Assembly (NCBI GenBank): GCA_037383845.1 | Contig: JARRON010000023.1 | Coordinates: forward strand, 62,001 to 126,000 | From: JARRON01 sp037383845 | GTDB taxonomy: Bacteria; Pseudomonadota; Gammaproteobacteria; Steroidobacterales; XN24 | Direction: 5' to 3' | DNA length: 64,000 bases | Shown here: positions 43,620-50,941 of the stretch, one piece after another | Layout of the letters: every line of letters starts with the position of its first letter | Position numbering within the stretch: position 1 is the stretch's first letter | Program-made: the position numbers and the translations under genes | The notes under the pieces: model-generated | Databases searched by the model: none | Told to the model about the DNA's origin: nothing | What the model saw: the letters and a program-made list of their open reading frames with translations, nothing else

Positions 43620-45067
43620 AAGTCGATGGGATAAACGATGACTACCGGCGGCACTTCCTTGGCACCGAAGTCAAAGCTCTTCACCCGGGAAACCACCTGG
43701 TCGGCCAGCTGGGGCGCGTTCATGTCCGTGGACTGAACTTCGCAGAGCGTGACGCTGCCGTCGGGCTCGATGCGGAGCCTCAGTACCATCTGTCCCTGCA
43801 GCGTCGGGTTCTTCCGCAGCTCCCGGTTGTAAAGCCGGTAAAGCGCCGACTTGTGCCGGTCGAACACGATCTGGATCTCTTCGTCCGTCCGGGACGAGCC
43901 CACCTCGCCGGCACGGGGCCGTCCCGCTCCGGTGCCGTTGCCGCTGCCATCGCCGCCGATCCGGCTGGTGGCCCGCGTCACCTGGACTCCGCCCATCTGG
44001 CCGCCGCCGCCACCACCGACGTCCCGGCTGAGGGACGCCAGGTTGATGCCGCCGCTGGAGCCCGGGGCCTGGGTCGAAACCATGTTGCGCTCCGGCCGGC
44101 CGACGTTGCTGGCCTCCCCGGAGGTGCTGATGCGGGCGTCCGCGCCTAGCCGGGCGCCGGGCGTCTTGTCCGCCAGGCCGGCGAACTTCTCCCGGAAAGC
44201 CAGAATGCCCTGGGACTCCGGCCGCTTGGGCCCGCCGGTCGCGCCTGGCTCCGGCTTGGGCGCCGGGGTGCTCTCGGCAACGGCAGTGCCTTCCTGGGGA
44301 GCGAGTTTCTCCTCGACGGCCTCCGTTTCCGGCTCGGGTTCCGGCTCAGGCTCCACGGCTTCCGGCTCCGGCGGCTTTTCCGGCACGTCGGCCATGGTGG
44401 CCACCGGCGGCGGCTCCGGATACTTCTTCTCGATCAGCTCTACCAGCCGCTCCGGGACCTCCGCCCGCTCCCAGATATCGGGGAGGGGAAGGTCGATCTG
44501 CGGGATGATCAGCGCCACCAGGAGGCTGAATGCCAGCGCCACGGTGAGCGACTTCCGGAAGCGCCGGTCGTCCTCGGCGCCCCGTGTCCAGGGCATGACG
44601 GCCTGGCGCTCGGGCAGCGCGCTGATCTCGCGCTCCACGATCCATTCCAGCTTGCGCCGTTCCTCGGCCTGTTGTGCCTGGAACAGGTCCTCTTCCAGGA
44701 ACTCGATGCGCTCCTGTTCCTCGAGGATGTCCTCGATGATGGTCTGGCGACGGCGCTCGATCTTGCCGAGCCGCTCGAAGAAGACGTCCATACGGCTGCG
44801 GACGCGCCGAACATGGTCGTCGGCCTTTCCGCCGGCCAGCCGGTCACCCCAGAACAGCTCGGCGGCTCCTAGGTCGCTGAGGCTGTCCAGCCCGTCGCAC
44901 ACCTCGCGAAGCAGTTCGTAGCGTTTCCGCTCGCCGGAGATATTCTCCAGTTCCGCTTCGACTGCAGTCCGGTCGGCCACCAGGTCCCGCACGCGGACCT
45001 GGGCCTGTTCAAGCTCCTCGCGGAGCGCTTCCTGGTCCAGGGTGGCTTCTGTATTCACGGCAGGCAC
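43604..45067 (-). CDS. TonB-like protein with AgmX/PglI C-terminal domain and cytoplasmic coiled coil
   Basis: A 487-aa inner-membrane energy-transducing protein. Residues 1 to about 165 are a charged coiled coil predicted cytoplasmic (EELEQAQVRVRDLVADRTAV...). One membrane segment is at about 171-190 (LTVALAFSLLVALIIPQIDL). It is followed by a Pro/Glu periplasm-spanning stretch (PEPEPEPETE), a Gly-rich region, and a C-terminal domain about 385-487 (FDRHKSALYRLYNRELRKNP...GQMVLRLRIEPDGSVTLCEV). That domain matches the AgmX/PglI type found in myxobacterial gliding proteins. Classical TonB has almost no cytoplasmic part. GTG start at 45067, immediately after the exbD stop. Probably engages the adjacent ExbB-ExbD motor. 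Confidence 0.85.
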   Translation of the reverse strand: MPAVNTEATLDQEALREELEQAQVRVRDLVADRTAVEAELENISGERKRYELLREVCDGLDSLSDLGAAELFWGDRLAGGKADDHVRRVRSRMDVFFERLGKIERRRQTIIEDILEEQERIEFLEEDLFQAQQAEERRKLEWIVEREISALPERQAVMPWTRGAEDDRRFRKSLTVALAFSLLVALIIPQIDLPLPDIWERAEVPERLVELIEKKYPEPPPVATMADVPEKPPEPEAVEPEPEPEPETEAVEEKLAPQEGTAVAESTPAPKPEPGATGGPKRPESQGILAFREKFAGLADKTPGARLGADARISTSGEASNVGRPERNMVSTQAPGSSGGINLASLSRDVGGGGGGQMGGVQVTRATSRIGGDGSGNGTGAGRPRAGEVGSSRTDEEIQIVFDRHKSALYRLYNRELRKNPTLQGQMVLRLRIEPDGSVTLCEVQSTDMNAPQLADQVVSRVKSFDFGAKEVPPVVIVYPIDFLPAA

Positions 45068-45571
45068 CTAGATCTGGGCCGTCTGGGGCGACTTCTGCAT
45101 CACGGCCAGCGAGATACGGCTGTATCCGTAGCCGGTGCACGTTGACATCACTTTCTTGATGACGCTGAACGGAACGTTCCTGTCGGCGAGCACCGTGACC
45201 TCCTGGCTGGCGGCCACGACCTTGGTCTTCACGCCGATGATGTTCTCGCTGAGCTTCTGCAGCCGCTCCCCGACGGGGACAATGTTTTCTCCTTCCATGG
45301 CCTCGATGTCCTCCACCAGGGCCACCGGTTCGCCCTGAACCAGAACCTGCTCGGGGCTGATGAAGATCACCACCGTCTCGCGGGGTTTCGTCTCCACCAC
45401 CGAGTCCGGCAGCTTGATCTGTTTGGGCGTCTCCAGGACCTCGGTGGTCGCAGAGTTCACCAGCAGGAAGAAGACCAGGATCGTGAACACGTCCATCAGC
45501 GAGGTGAGGTTCATCTTGCTGATGCGGGTGCGGTTCCTGGCCATCCGCTTGATGCGGCGCGAGTTCTTCAT
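45068..45571 (-). CDS. exbD: ExbD/TolR-family motor protein (with conserved Asp)
   Basis: A 167-aa single-pass inner-membrane protein. The basic cytoplasmic tail (RRIKRMARNRTRISK) precedes the membrane helix MNLTSLMDVFTILVFFLLVN, which keeps the proton-conducting Asp27. A periplasmic domain follows (TVLADRNVPFSVIKKVMSTC...YSRISLAVMQ), the TolR/ExbD fold. It overlaps the upstream exbD paralogue by 4 bp (ATGA) and is followed with no gap by the AgmX/PglI-type gene. With ExbB and the second ExbD it would form a proton-motive-force motor. One TolQ-type plus two TolR-type subunits is also the composition of AglRQS in Myxococcus. Confidence 0.92.
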   Translation of the reverse strand: MKNSRRIKRMARNRTRISKMNLTSLMDVFTILVFFLLVNSATTEVLETPKQIKLPDSVVETKPRETVVIFISPEQVLVQGEPVALVEDIEAMEGENIVPVGERLQKLSENIIGVKTKVVAASQEVTVLADRNVPFSVIKKVMSTCTGYGYSRISLAVMQKSPQTAQI

Positions 45572-46059
45572 GGTGCGTCTCCTACCGCGATGTCCGGGAA
45601 CAGCGCGACCTGCATGGGCTCGGCACCGTCCTCCGGAACCAGTTCCGTGCTCCTGACCGTGTCCATCACCTGGATCAGGTGGTCGTAGCGGATATCGGGC
45701 TCGAGGAGGACAGAGGCGCTTCGGGTGCCCGGGTACTCGCGCTTGAGCGAGACCAGGTACTCGGAGAGAGTCTCGAGGTCATACGCCTCGGTCTCCCTCG
45801 GGATGCTTGCGATCACCGCGGTTCCGTTTGTGATCTCCAGCCCTGCGTCGCGGACCACGACCTCCACCCGGAAGCCCGGGTCCGAGGGCGTCGAGCTGGA
45901 GTTCGAGCTGGGCAGACTCAGTTCCACGATGGTGATGCGGGAAAAAACCGCCGTGATCAGCAGAAACGGCACCAGCACCACCATCAGGTTGAGGAAAGTG
46001 GTCATGTCCAGCTCGGCCGGCTCCGTGGAGCGCCGCCTGTAGTGGTGTTGCCGGCGCAT
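45568..46059 (-). CDS. ExbD/TolR paralogue lacking the motor Asp
   Basis: A 163-aa single-pass protein with an Arg-rich N-terminus (MRRQHHYRRRSTEPAELD) and membrane helix MTTFLNLMVVLVPFLLITAVF. Aligned with its neighbour, the position of the essential Asp is Asn24. The periplasmic part (FRVEVVVRDAGLEITNGTAV...ASVLLEPDIRYDHLIQVMDT) still has the ExbD pattern. It lies 4 bp after exbB and overlaps the second exbD by 4 bp. The missing Asp suggests a structural or regulatory subunit in a heteromeric motor rather than the proton carrier. Confidence 0.88.
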   Translation of the reverse strand: MRRQHHYRRRSTEPAELDMTTFLNLMVVLVPFLLITAVFSRITIVELSLPSSNSSSTPSDPGFRVEVVVRDAGLEITNGTAVIASIPRETEAYDLETLSEYLVSLKREYPGTRSASVLLEPDIRYDHLIQVMDTVRSTELVPEDGAEPMQVALFPDIAVGDAP

Positions 46060-46063
46060 GGGT

Positions 46064-46714
46064 TTAGACCTCGACCTGGCGCTTGGCGTTGGATGAGATG
46101 ACGTTCAGCGCCTTGACGGAGGCCATCTCCAGGCTGTCCACGATCTGCCCGGTCTTCGCCGTCAGCACCGTGTGGGTGACCAGCAGCGGAATGGCCACCA
46201 TCAGCCCGAAGGCCGTAGTGTTCATGGCCACGGAGATACTCGCCGACAGGAGGTCAGCTTTCTCCGCCGGGTTCGCGTTTGCCACCGCCGTGAAGGCCTG
46301 GATCAGACCCATGATGGTGCCCAGCAGGCCCAGGAGCGTCGCGATGCTTGAGGCCAGTGCCACGTAGGGCGTGCGCTTCTCCAGCTGCGGGATGATCTCC
46401 ATCATGCTTTCTTCCATGGCGATCTCGATATCCTCCCGGCGGCGGACCGCGCCCTGCCGGGCCAGGCCCATGCTGAGCAGCTGGGATACCGTCGAGGAGT
46501 CGCTGTTGCTCAACTCCCGGGCGGTCTCGAAGTCACCCTCCATGAGAGCGGGCTGGAGCTTGTTCCACGCCGCGCGGTTCTTGGTCGTCACCGCCGCCAG
46601 GGTGATATACCGCTCGATGGCGATGGCGGTGCCGACCGCGAAGACGATAAGAATCGGATACATAAACGGGCCGCCCGTGGCGAAGAACCCGACGATTGAG
46701 TACATGAAATCCAT
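46064..46714 (-). CDS. exbB: ExbB/TolQ/MotA-family motor protein
   Basis: A 216-aa inner-membrane protein with three membrane segments: FFATGGPFMYPILIVFAVGTAIAIE, ASSIATLLGLLGTIMGLIQAF and ISVAMNTTAFGLMVAIPLLVTH. The second and third carry the Thr/Gly/Ala-rich proton-path residues of the family. The ATG at 46714 is preceded by AGGAGG with 8-nt spacing; a GTG at 46732 would overlap that ribosome-binding site and is rejected. The gap of about 100 bp upstream contains an inverted repeat (CCGCCGG/CCGGCGG), so it might be separately adjusted within the operon. Partner of the two ExbD proteins downstream. Confidence 0.93.
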   Translation of the reverse strand: MDFMYSIVGFFATGGPFMYPILIVFAVGTAIAIERYITLAAVTTKNRAAWNKLQPALMEGDFETARELSNSDSSTVSQLLSMGLARQGAVRRREDIEIAMEESMMEIIPQLEKRTPYVALASSIATLLGLLGTIMGLIQAFTAVANANPAEKADLLSASISVAMNTTAFGLMVAIPLLVTHTVLTAKTGQIVDSLEMASVKALNVISSNAKRQVEV

Positions 46715-46818
46715 GACCACATCCTCCTGCACCAGCTAGTTTCGGTGCCTTTCCTACACTCCCGCCGGCCTGACGCCCTGCCATTCCGGCGGCCTGTTTG
46801 CTCACAACTGGATCCGGC

Positions 46819-47091
46819 TCACTCCGAGCGGATCTCGTAATAATTCAGCTCCCGCATGAAAACCTCCTTGTCCACCGGCTGATAGGCATCGTCCAGCAGG
46901 CGGGACACGTCGAGCCTTGTGCCGAGCTCGGAGCTCTTCCAGGGCACGATGACCAGGGACTTCGGCGCCTCGTCGTTGCCCACGATGGACATACCGGACA
47001 CCACTTTCTCCTGGCTTTCGCCAGCATCCTGGGCCTGGGCGAATCCCCAGGCGAAGACCAGGAGCAGGACAGTGACGAGCTTGCTACGCAC
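46819..47091 (-). CDS. Small secreted protein of unknown function
   Basis: A 90-aa protein with a clear signal peptide (LVTVLLLVFAWGFAQA, cleavage before QDAG). The mature part contains MSIVGNDEAPKSLVIVPWKS and ends ELNYYEIRSE. I do not recognise a characterised family, though short proteins with a similar GNxEAPKxLxIVPWK phrase appear beside ExbB/ExbD/TPR genes in other gammaproteobacteria as far as I recall. It sits between the TPR lipoprotein gene (9 bp upstream) and exbB, so it is probably a periplasmic or outer-membrane component of the same machine. Confidence 0.75.
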   Translation of the reverse strand: MRSKLVTVLLLVFAWGFAQAQDAGESQEKVVSGMSIVGNDEAPKSLVIVPWKSSELGTRLDVSRLLDDAYQPVDKEVFMRELNYYEIRSE

Positions 47092-47100
47092 GGTTGCCTC

Positions 47101-47727
47101 CTAGTTCTCCATCCGGTTGCGAAGGTCCGCCGTCCACATGGCGGCCTCCTCGTCTCCGGGGACCGCCTCGCCGTAACGCTCATAGTTCTCGAGAGCGCAC
47201 TGCATGTCCCCGAGGTACATGTCGCAGAGCACCGCCAGGTTGCGCCTGGCGAAGTGGAAATCCGGGTAGACGGCCAGGGCCGCCTCGTAACTCTGCCGGG
47301 CCTGCTCGAACCGTCCGGTCTTTCGGTAGACCATGCCAAGTTCGTTCAGCACGACCGGGTGGGACGGACTCAGGGCCAGGGCGCGGTCGAGGCTTGCCTC
47401 CGCCTCTTCCAGGCGGTCCGTGCGGCTGTAGGCCATGCCCAGGTTGATGTGCGCAGCGGTGGCCTCCGGGGCCCGGGCCACGACGCTCTCCAGCAGCGTG
47501 ATGCCCCGCGTGTACTGCCCCGCCTCCAGGTCGCGGATGGCCGCCTGGAAGTCCGCCGCCACGGCCTCCGGCACGGCTACCTCGTCGGTGATGGTGAAGC
47601 CGCCGGGGTGCTGGACCACTGCCGATGATTCGCGGACCGGCTGGGTGGCCATGCAGCCCCAGGTTGCTGCTGTCATCACCAGCACCAGCAGCTTCAGGAG
47701 GGCGGAAGTTCCGGGCACGTTACGCAT
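47101..47727 (-). CDS. TPR-repeat lipoprotein
   Basis: A 208-aa protein with a lipoprotein-like signal (LLKLLVLVMTAATWGC, Cys about residue 25, a weak lipobox). Three to four TPR units follow: YTRGITLLESVVARAPEATAAH, INLGMAYSRTDRLEEAEASLDRALALSPSH and GRFEQARQSYEAALAVYPDF. TPRs usually act as protein-docking scaffolds. The ATG at 47727 overlaps the upstream gene's stop by 8 bp (ATGCGTAA); the longer open frame upstream is a shadow of that gene. Likely outer-membrane-anchored and facing the periplasm. Confidence 0.87.
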   Translation of the reverse strand: MRNVPGTSALLKLLVLVMTAATWGCMATQPVRESSAVVQHPGGFTITDEVAVPEAVAADFQAAIRDLEAGQYTRGITLLESVVARAPEATAAHINLGMAYSRTDRLEEAEASLDRALALSPSHPVVLNELGMVYRKTGRFEQARQSYEAALAVYPDFHFARRNLAVLCDMYLGDMQCALENYERYGEAVPGDEEAAMWTADLRNRMEN

Positions 47728-50700
47728 CGCCGGAGGCCTCGCTTTCGGTAGTCGCTTCGTCTTCGTCCGGCAGTTCGGGCGTCTGCTGGCCTTCATCCGA
47801 CGCCGGCGCCTCGACGTCGCCACCCTGGTTCGGGGTATCCCCGGCCGCGGGCGCGGATGCCTCGACGCCGGGCGACGACCCTGCGGTCTCCTCGGCCCCC
47901 GCGGGGCGCTCTTCGGCTGCGTCAGCATCATCGGCCTCAGGAAGCGGCGCCGGGGCGTTCGGGACCTGGTAGGCGTAGCTTTCCAGGGAGGCCAGGAAGC
48001 CGGGGCTGATCTCGAACTTGGCGTAGCGACCCGGCATGAGCTCGGCAAGCTTGTCCAGGCTGTTCTCCACCCACGGGTTGAACACGCCGGAGACCAGCAG
48101 CTCCAGATTCTTTTCGTGGACCTCGATGGCCAGCTCCTCGAAGGGGAACGCCTCTTCCTCGATGACCATGTCGTAATCCGCGAGCTCAGCCGGTGTCAGG
48201 TCCGCGGGCCGCTCGGAGTCCAGCAGGGACTGGCTGAAGTCGTAGTAGGTTTCGCCGATGTAGAACGTCGCGGCCGCCGTGACCTCCGCCACCTCGTAGT
48301 CCACCAGTCCCTCCAGGCGCGCCAGCAGCGCATCCATCAGGGCCTGTTTCTCCTCCAGGCTGCGCTCGAACGGCTGTACCAGCTCGACTGCGGCGAAAGT
48401 TTCGTACTCGTGCTGGGCGAGGGTCAGTGAGGCGTGGGCCGCCAGGTAGCGCGTCCGGGGCGTGCGCTCGGCACCGGCTGCGGCATCGAGCTCGACGATG
48501 GCCGCGAGGTGCTGGCGGCGGGCCGCGCCGTCTCCCAGGGCCTCGTACTTTTCGGCAATGCTGTTGTGGACCTCGACGGCATCGGCGACGGGCTCTGGGA
48601 ACTCGTCCACGTAGACCAGGTAGACGTTCAGCGCGCTGGCGTCGGCGCCGGCCTGCTCGAAGAGATCCGCGGCCTCCAGGAGGGCCTCCCGGCGCAGCTC
48701 CGGCTCCTCGGCCTGGTCAGCCACCTGGACGTATTCTTCGGCAGCCTGGACCAGCCGCCCGTCCTCGCGGTAGGCAAAGGCGATCTGCCGGGTGGCATCC
48801 CCGTGGAGCTCGTGTTCCGGGAAAGCCTCCCGGAAGGCCTCCAGGACCTCCGCGGCACCGGACCAGTCCTCGAGCTTCATCAGTGCTGCGGCCGCGTCGT
48901 ACTCAGCCGCCGGGCGTACTGCGGACGTCGGCGCCGCCGCGCGGATCCTGAGGAAATGGTCTGCCGCGGCCCGGTAGTCCCCCAGGACATTGGATTCCTC
49001 GCCCTGCTTGTAGATGGCTGCCGCGAGGTTGTCGACCACACCCTGGCGAGCCTCGTCGCCGTCCGGCGTCAGCGCCAGGAGCTGGCTGTAGGCGTGTTCA
49101 GCTTCCACGTACTGGGCCGTGTCCAGGTAGGCATTGGCCACCGCCGCCCAGGCCGATCTCACGATGGCCGGATCCGCGCCCGGATAGTTGTCGATGAGCT
49201 GGCGGCCACGCTCGATGGCGGTCGCGTACTCCTGCATGTCGTACAGGTCGTCCACCGCAGCGCCCAGCACCACGGCGGCGTGTTCGTGCTGCGGGAACGC
49301 GTCGATGAACCGAAGCGTGCTGGTCACGGCCAGACGGCGGGCCTCGGCCCTGCCGGCGTCCCCGACCTGGTCCTGGTGCTGGCGGCGGGCGAAGATCGCG
49401 GCATAGCCGGCCGCCGGCGCCTGCTCGTGAAGCTCGTAGTCGTAGGCGGTCCGTTCATACTCGTGGGCCGCCAGGGAGAAATCCTCGTTCTCCAGCAGCA
49501 GGTCGGCCAGACGGTAGTTGACCGGCGGGGTATCGGGGTCCTGGGGGAAAGACGCCAGATACTGTTCATACCAGTGCCGCGCCTCGCCGTAGTTCGCCGG
49601 CCGGTCTTCCTCCAGGGCCTCGTCCTGGTAGAGAGCGTGGTAATGACTGGCCAGGTCGTCCAGGTTGGACTTCAGGAAACCCAGTACCTCCGGGGAATCC
49701 GCCGGGTCATGGTGCTGCCAGTACTCGGCGCGCAGGTCGTAACGGGCCGCGAAGTCCTTCTTGGACTCAAGCACCAGCTTCGGGAAACCGCCCGCATCGT
49801 AGATCTCGACGATCCGCATTCCGAAGTGAGGCGAAGATTCGTGGACCGGGTAGAGCTCCACGAAGGCCTTGTAGGCACCGGCAGCGTCCGCGTAGCGAAG
49901 CTTCTCGAAATAGAACTCGCCCAGGCGGCTGTAGATCCGGTCCTCATAGCTGCGGTTGCCGTTCTCGGCGAAATAGTCGGCTACGACCTCCGGGCCGCCC
50001 AGGTTGGAGAAGCTCAGGCTGATCACCCGGAAGGTGTCCTCGACGCGCCGCTCTTCGTGCTCGTCTGAGGCGGCGTCGAAGTCGTAGCCCTCCTCCAGCT
50101 TGAAATCCAGCAGGGCCGTGTACTGGTCCAGGGCCTCTTCGTGCATCTCCTGCTTGTAGAGCGCCCATCCAAGCTTGTAGAGGGCAAGTTCGTAATATTC
50201 GGACACGGGCCCCATGCCCACGACGGCGGCGTAGGCGTCTTCTGCGTCGAAATACTTCCGGCGCATGAAGAAGTACTCGGCGCGCCGGAACTGCGTCTCG
50301 TCAGCGTGCCGCGAGCCGGGATACTCCGCGACGAGGAGGTCCATGACCGCCATTGCCTCGTCCGGCTGACCGAGCTCGTCGTAGGCCCGCGCCTTCTGGT
50401 ACAGCACCAGGTCGTTGTGTTCGTAATGGGGATACCTGGCCAGGATCTCGTCGTAGAGACGGATGGCCTCCAGCGGACCGCTGGCCTCGCTGTCGGACTG
50501 GCCGGACGGCAGGGGCGTCCCGGACGGTCCGGCCATGGGACCGATGGCGTCCGCCGCGGTGGTGCGGCTCTCGAACTCCTGGTCGGACTCCCCTTCCGTC
50601 GACGGAGGGGCTGCACCCGGGGGCGACGAATCCGCCTGCCGCTGCAGTCCGGTGGCCGGCGCCGGCATTTCCCGGATTTCACCGTCACCCAGAAGCCCGT

Positions 50701-50941
50701 ATTCCTTTTCGACCTTGAGGTCCGCCAGCCGCCGCATGGCCTCCGGCGTCAGGGGCGAATCCTGGGTCTCCTCCAGGAAACTGCTGTATCCCAGGATGGC
50801 CTTTTCCAGGCCGTCCTCGACCCGCACGTCTTCCACGTCCGGATCCACCTTTTCCAGCCCTGCCAGGGTGTTGCCGGCGGGCTGGCTGGCACAGCCGGCG
50901 ACCGCCAGAATCACGAACAGGCCGAATCCCGCGTGACGCAT
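47720..50941 (-). CDS. Large TPR-repeat outer-membrane lipoprotein
   Basis: A 1073-aa lipoprotein with lipobox LAVAGC (Cys17). Apart from a disordered segment near 95-155 it is mostly tetratricopeptide-type helix pairs from about residue 155 to 960 (EAIRLYDEILARYPHYEHN, DEAMAVMDLLVAEYPGSRH, AHAYSQLLALTPDG-like units). It ends in an acidic, Pro-rich tail of about 90 residues (EADDADAAEERPAG...). Architecture and neighbours recall the large TPR proteins of myxobacterial Glt/PglI complexes. Function inferred: periplasmic scaffold joining the inner-membrane motor to outer-membrane parts. Its ATG overlaps the previous stop by one base (TGATG). Confidence 0.87.
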   Translation of the reverse strand: MRHAGFGLFVILAVAGCASQPAGNTLAGLEKVDPDVEDVRVEDGLEKAILGYSSFLEETQDSPLTPEAMRRLADLKVEKEYGLLGDGEIREMPAPATGLQRQADSSPPGAAPPSTEGESDQEFESRTTAADAIGPMAGPSGTPLPSGQSDSEASGPLEAIRLYDEILARYPHYEHNDLVLYQKARAYDELGQPDEAMAVMDLLVAEYPGSRHADETQFRRAEYFFMRRKYFDAEDAYAAVVGMGPVSEYYELALYKLGWALYKQEMHEEALDQYTALLDFKLEEGYDFDAASDEHEERRVEDTFRVISLSFSNLGGPEVVADYFAENGNRSYEDRIYSRLGEFYFEKLRYADAAGAYKAFVELYPVHESSPHFGMRIVEIYDAGGFPKLVLESKKDFAARYDLRAEYWQHHDPADSPEVLGFLKSNLDDLASHYHALYQDEALEEDRPANYGEARHWYEQYLASFPQDPDTPPVNYRLADLLLENEDFSLAAHEYERTAYDYELHEQAPAAGYAAIFARRQHQDQVGDAGRAEARRLAVTSTLRFIDAFPQHEHAAVVLGAAVDDLYDMQEYATAIERGRQLIDNYPGADPAIVRSAWAAVANAYLDTAQYVEAEHAYSQLLALTPDGDEARQGVVDNLAAAIYKQGEESNVLGDYRAAADHFLRIRAAAPTSAVRPAAEYDAAAALMKLEDWSGAAEVLEAFREAFPEHELHGDATRQIAFAYREDGRLVQAAEEYVQVADQAEEPELRREALLEAADLFEQAGADASALNVYLVYVDEFPEPVADAVEVHNSIAEKYEALGDGAARRQHLAAIVELDAAAGAERTPRTRYLAAHASLTLAQHEYETFAAVELVQPFERSLEEKQALMDALLARLEGLVDYEVAEVTAAATFYIGETYYDFSQSLLDSERPADLTPAELADYDMVIEEEAFPFEELAIEVHEKNLELLVSGVFNPWVENSLDKLAELMPGRYAKFEISPGFLASLESYAYQVPNAPAPLPEADDADAAEERPAGAEETAGSSPGVEASAPAAGDTPNQGGDVEAPASDEGQQTPELPDEDEATTESEASGDA

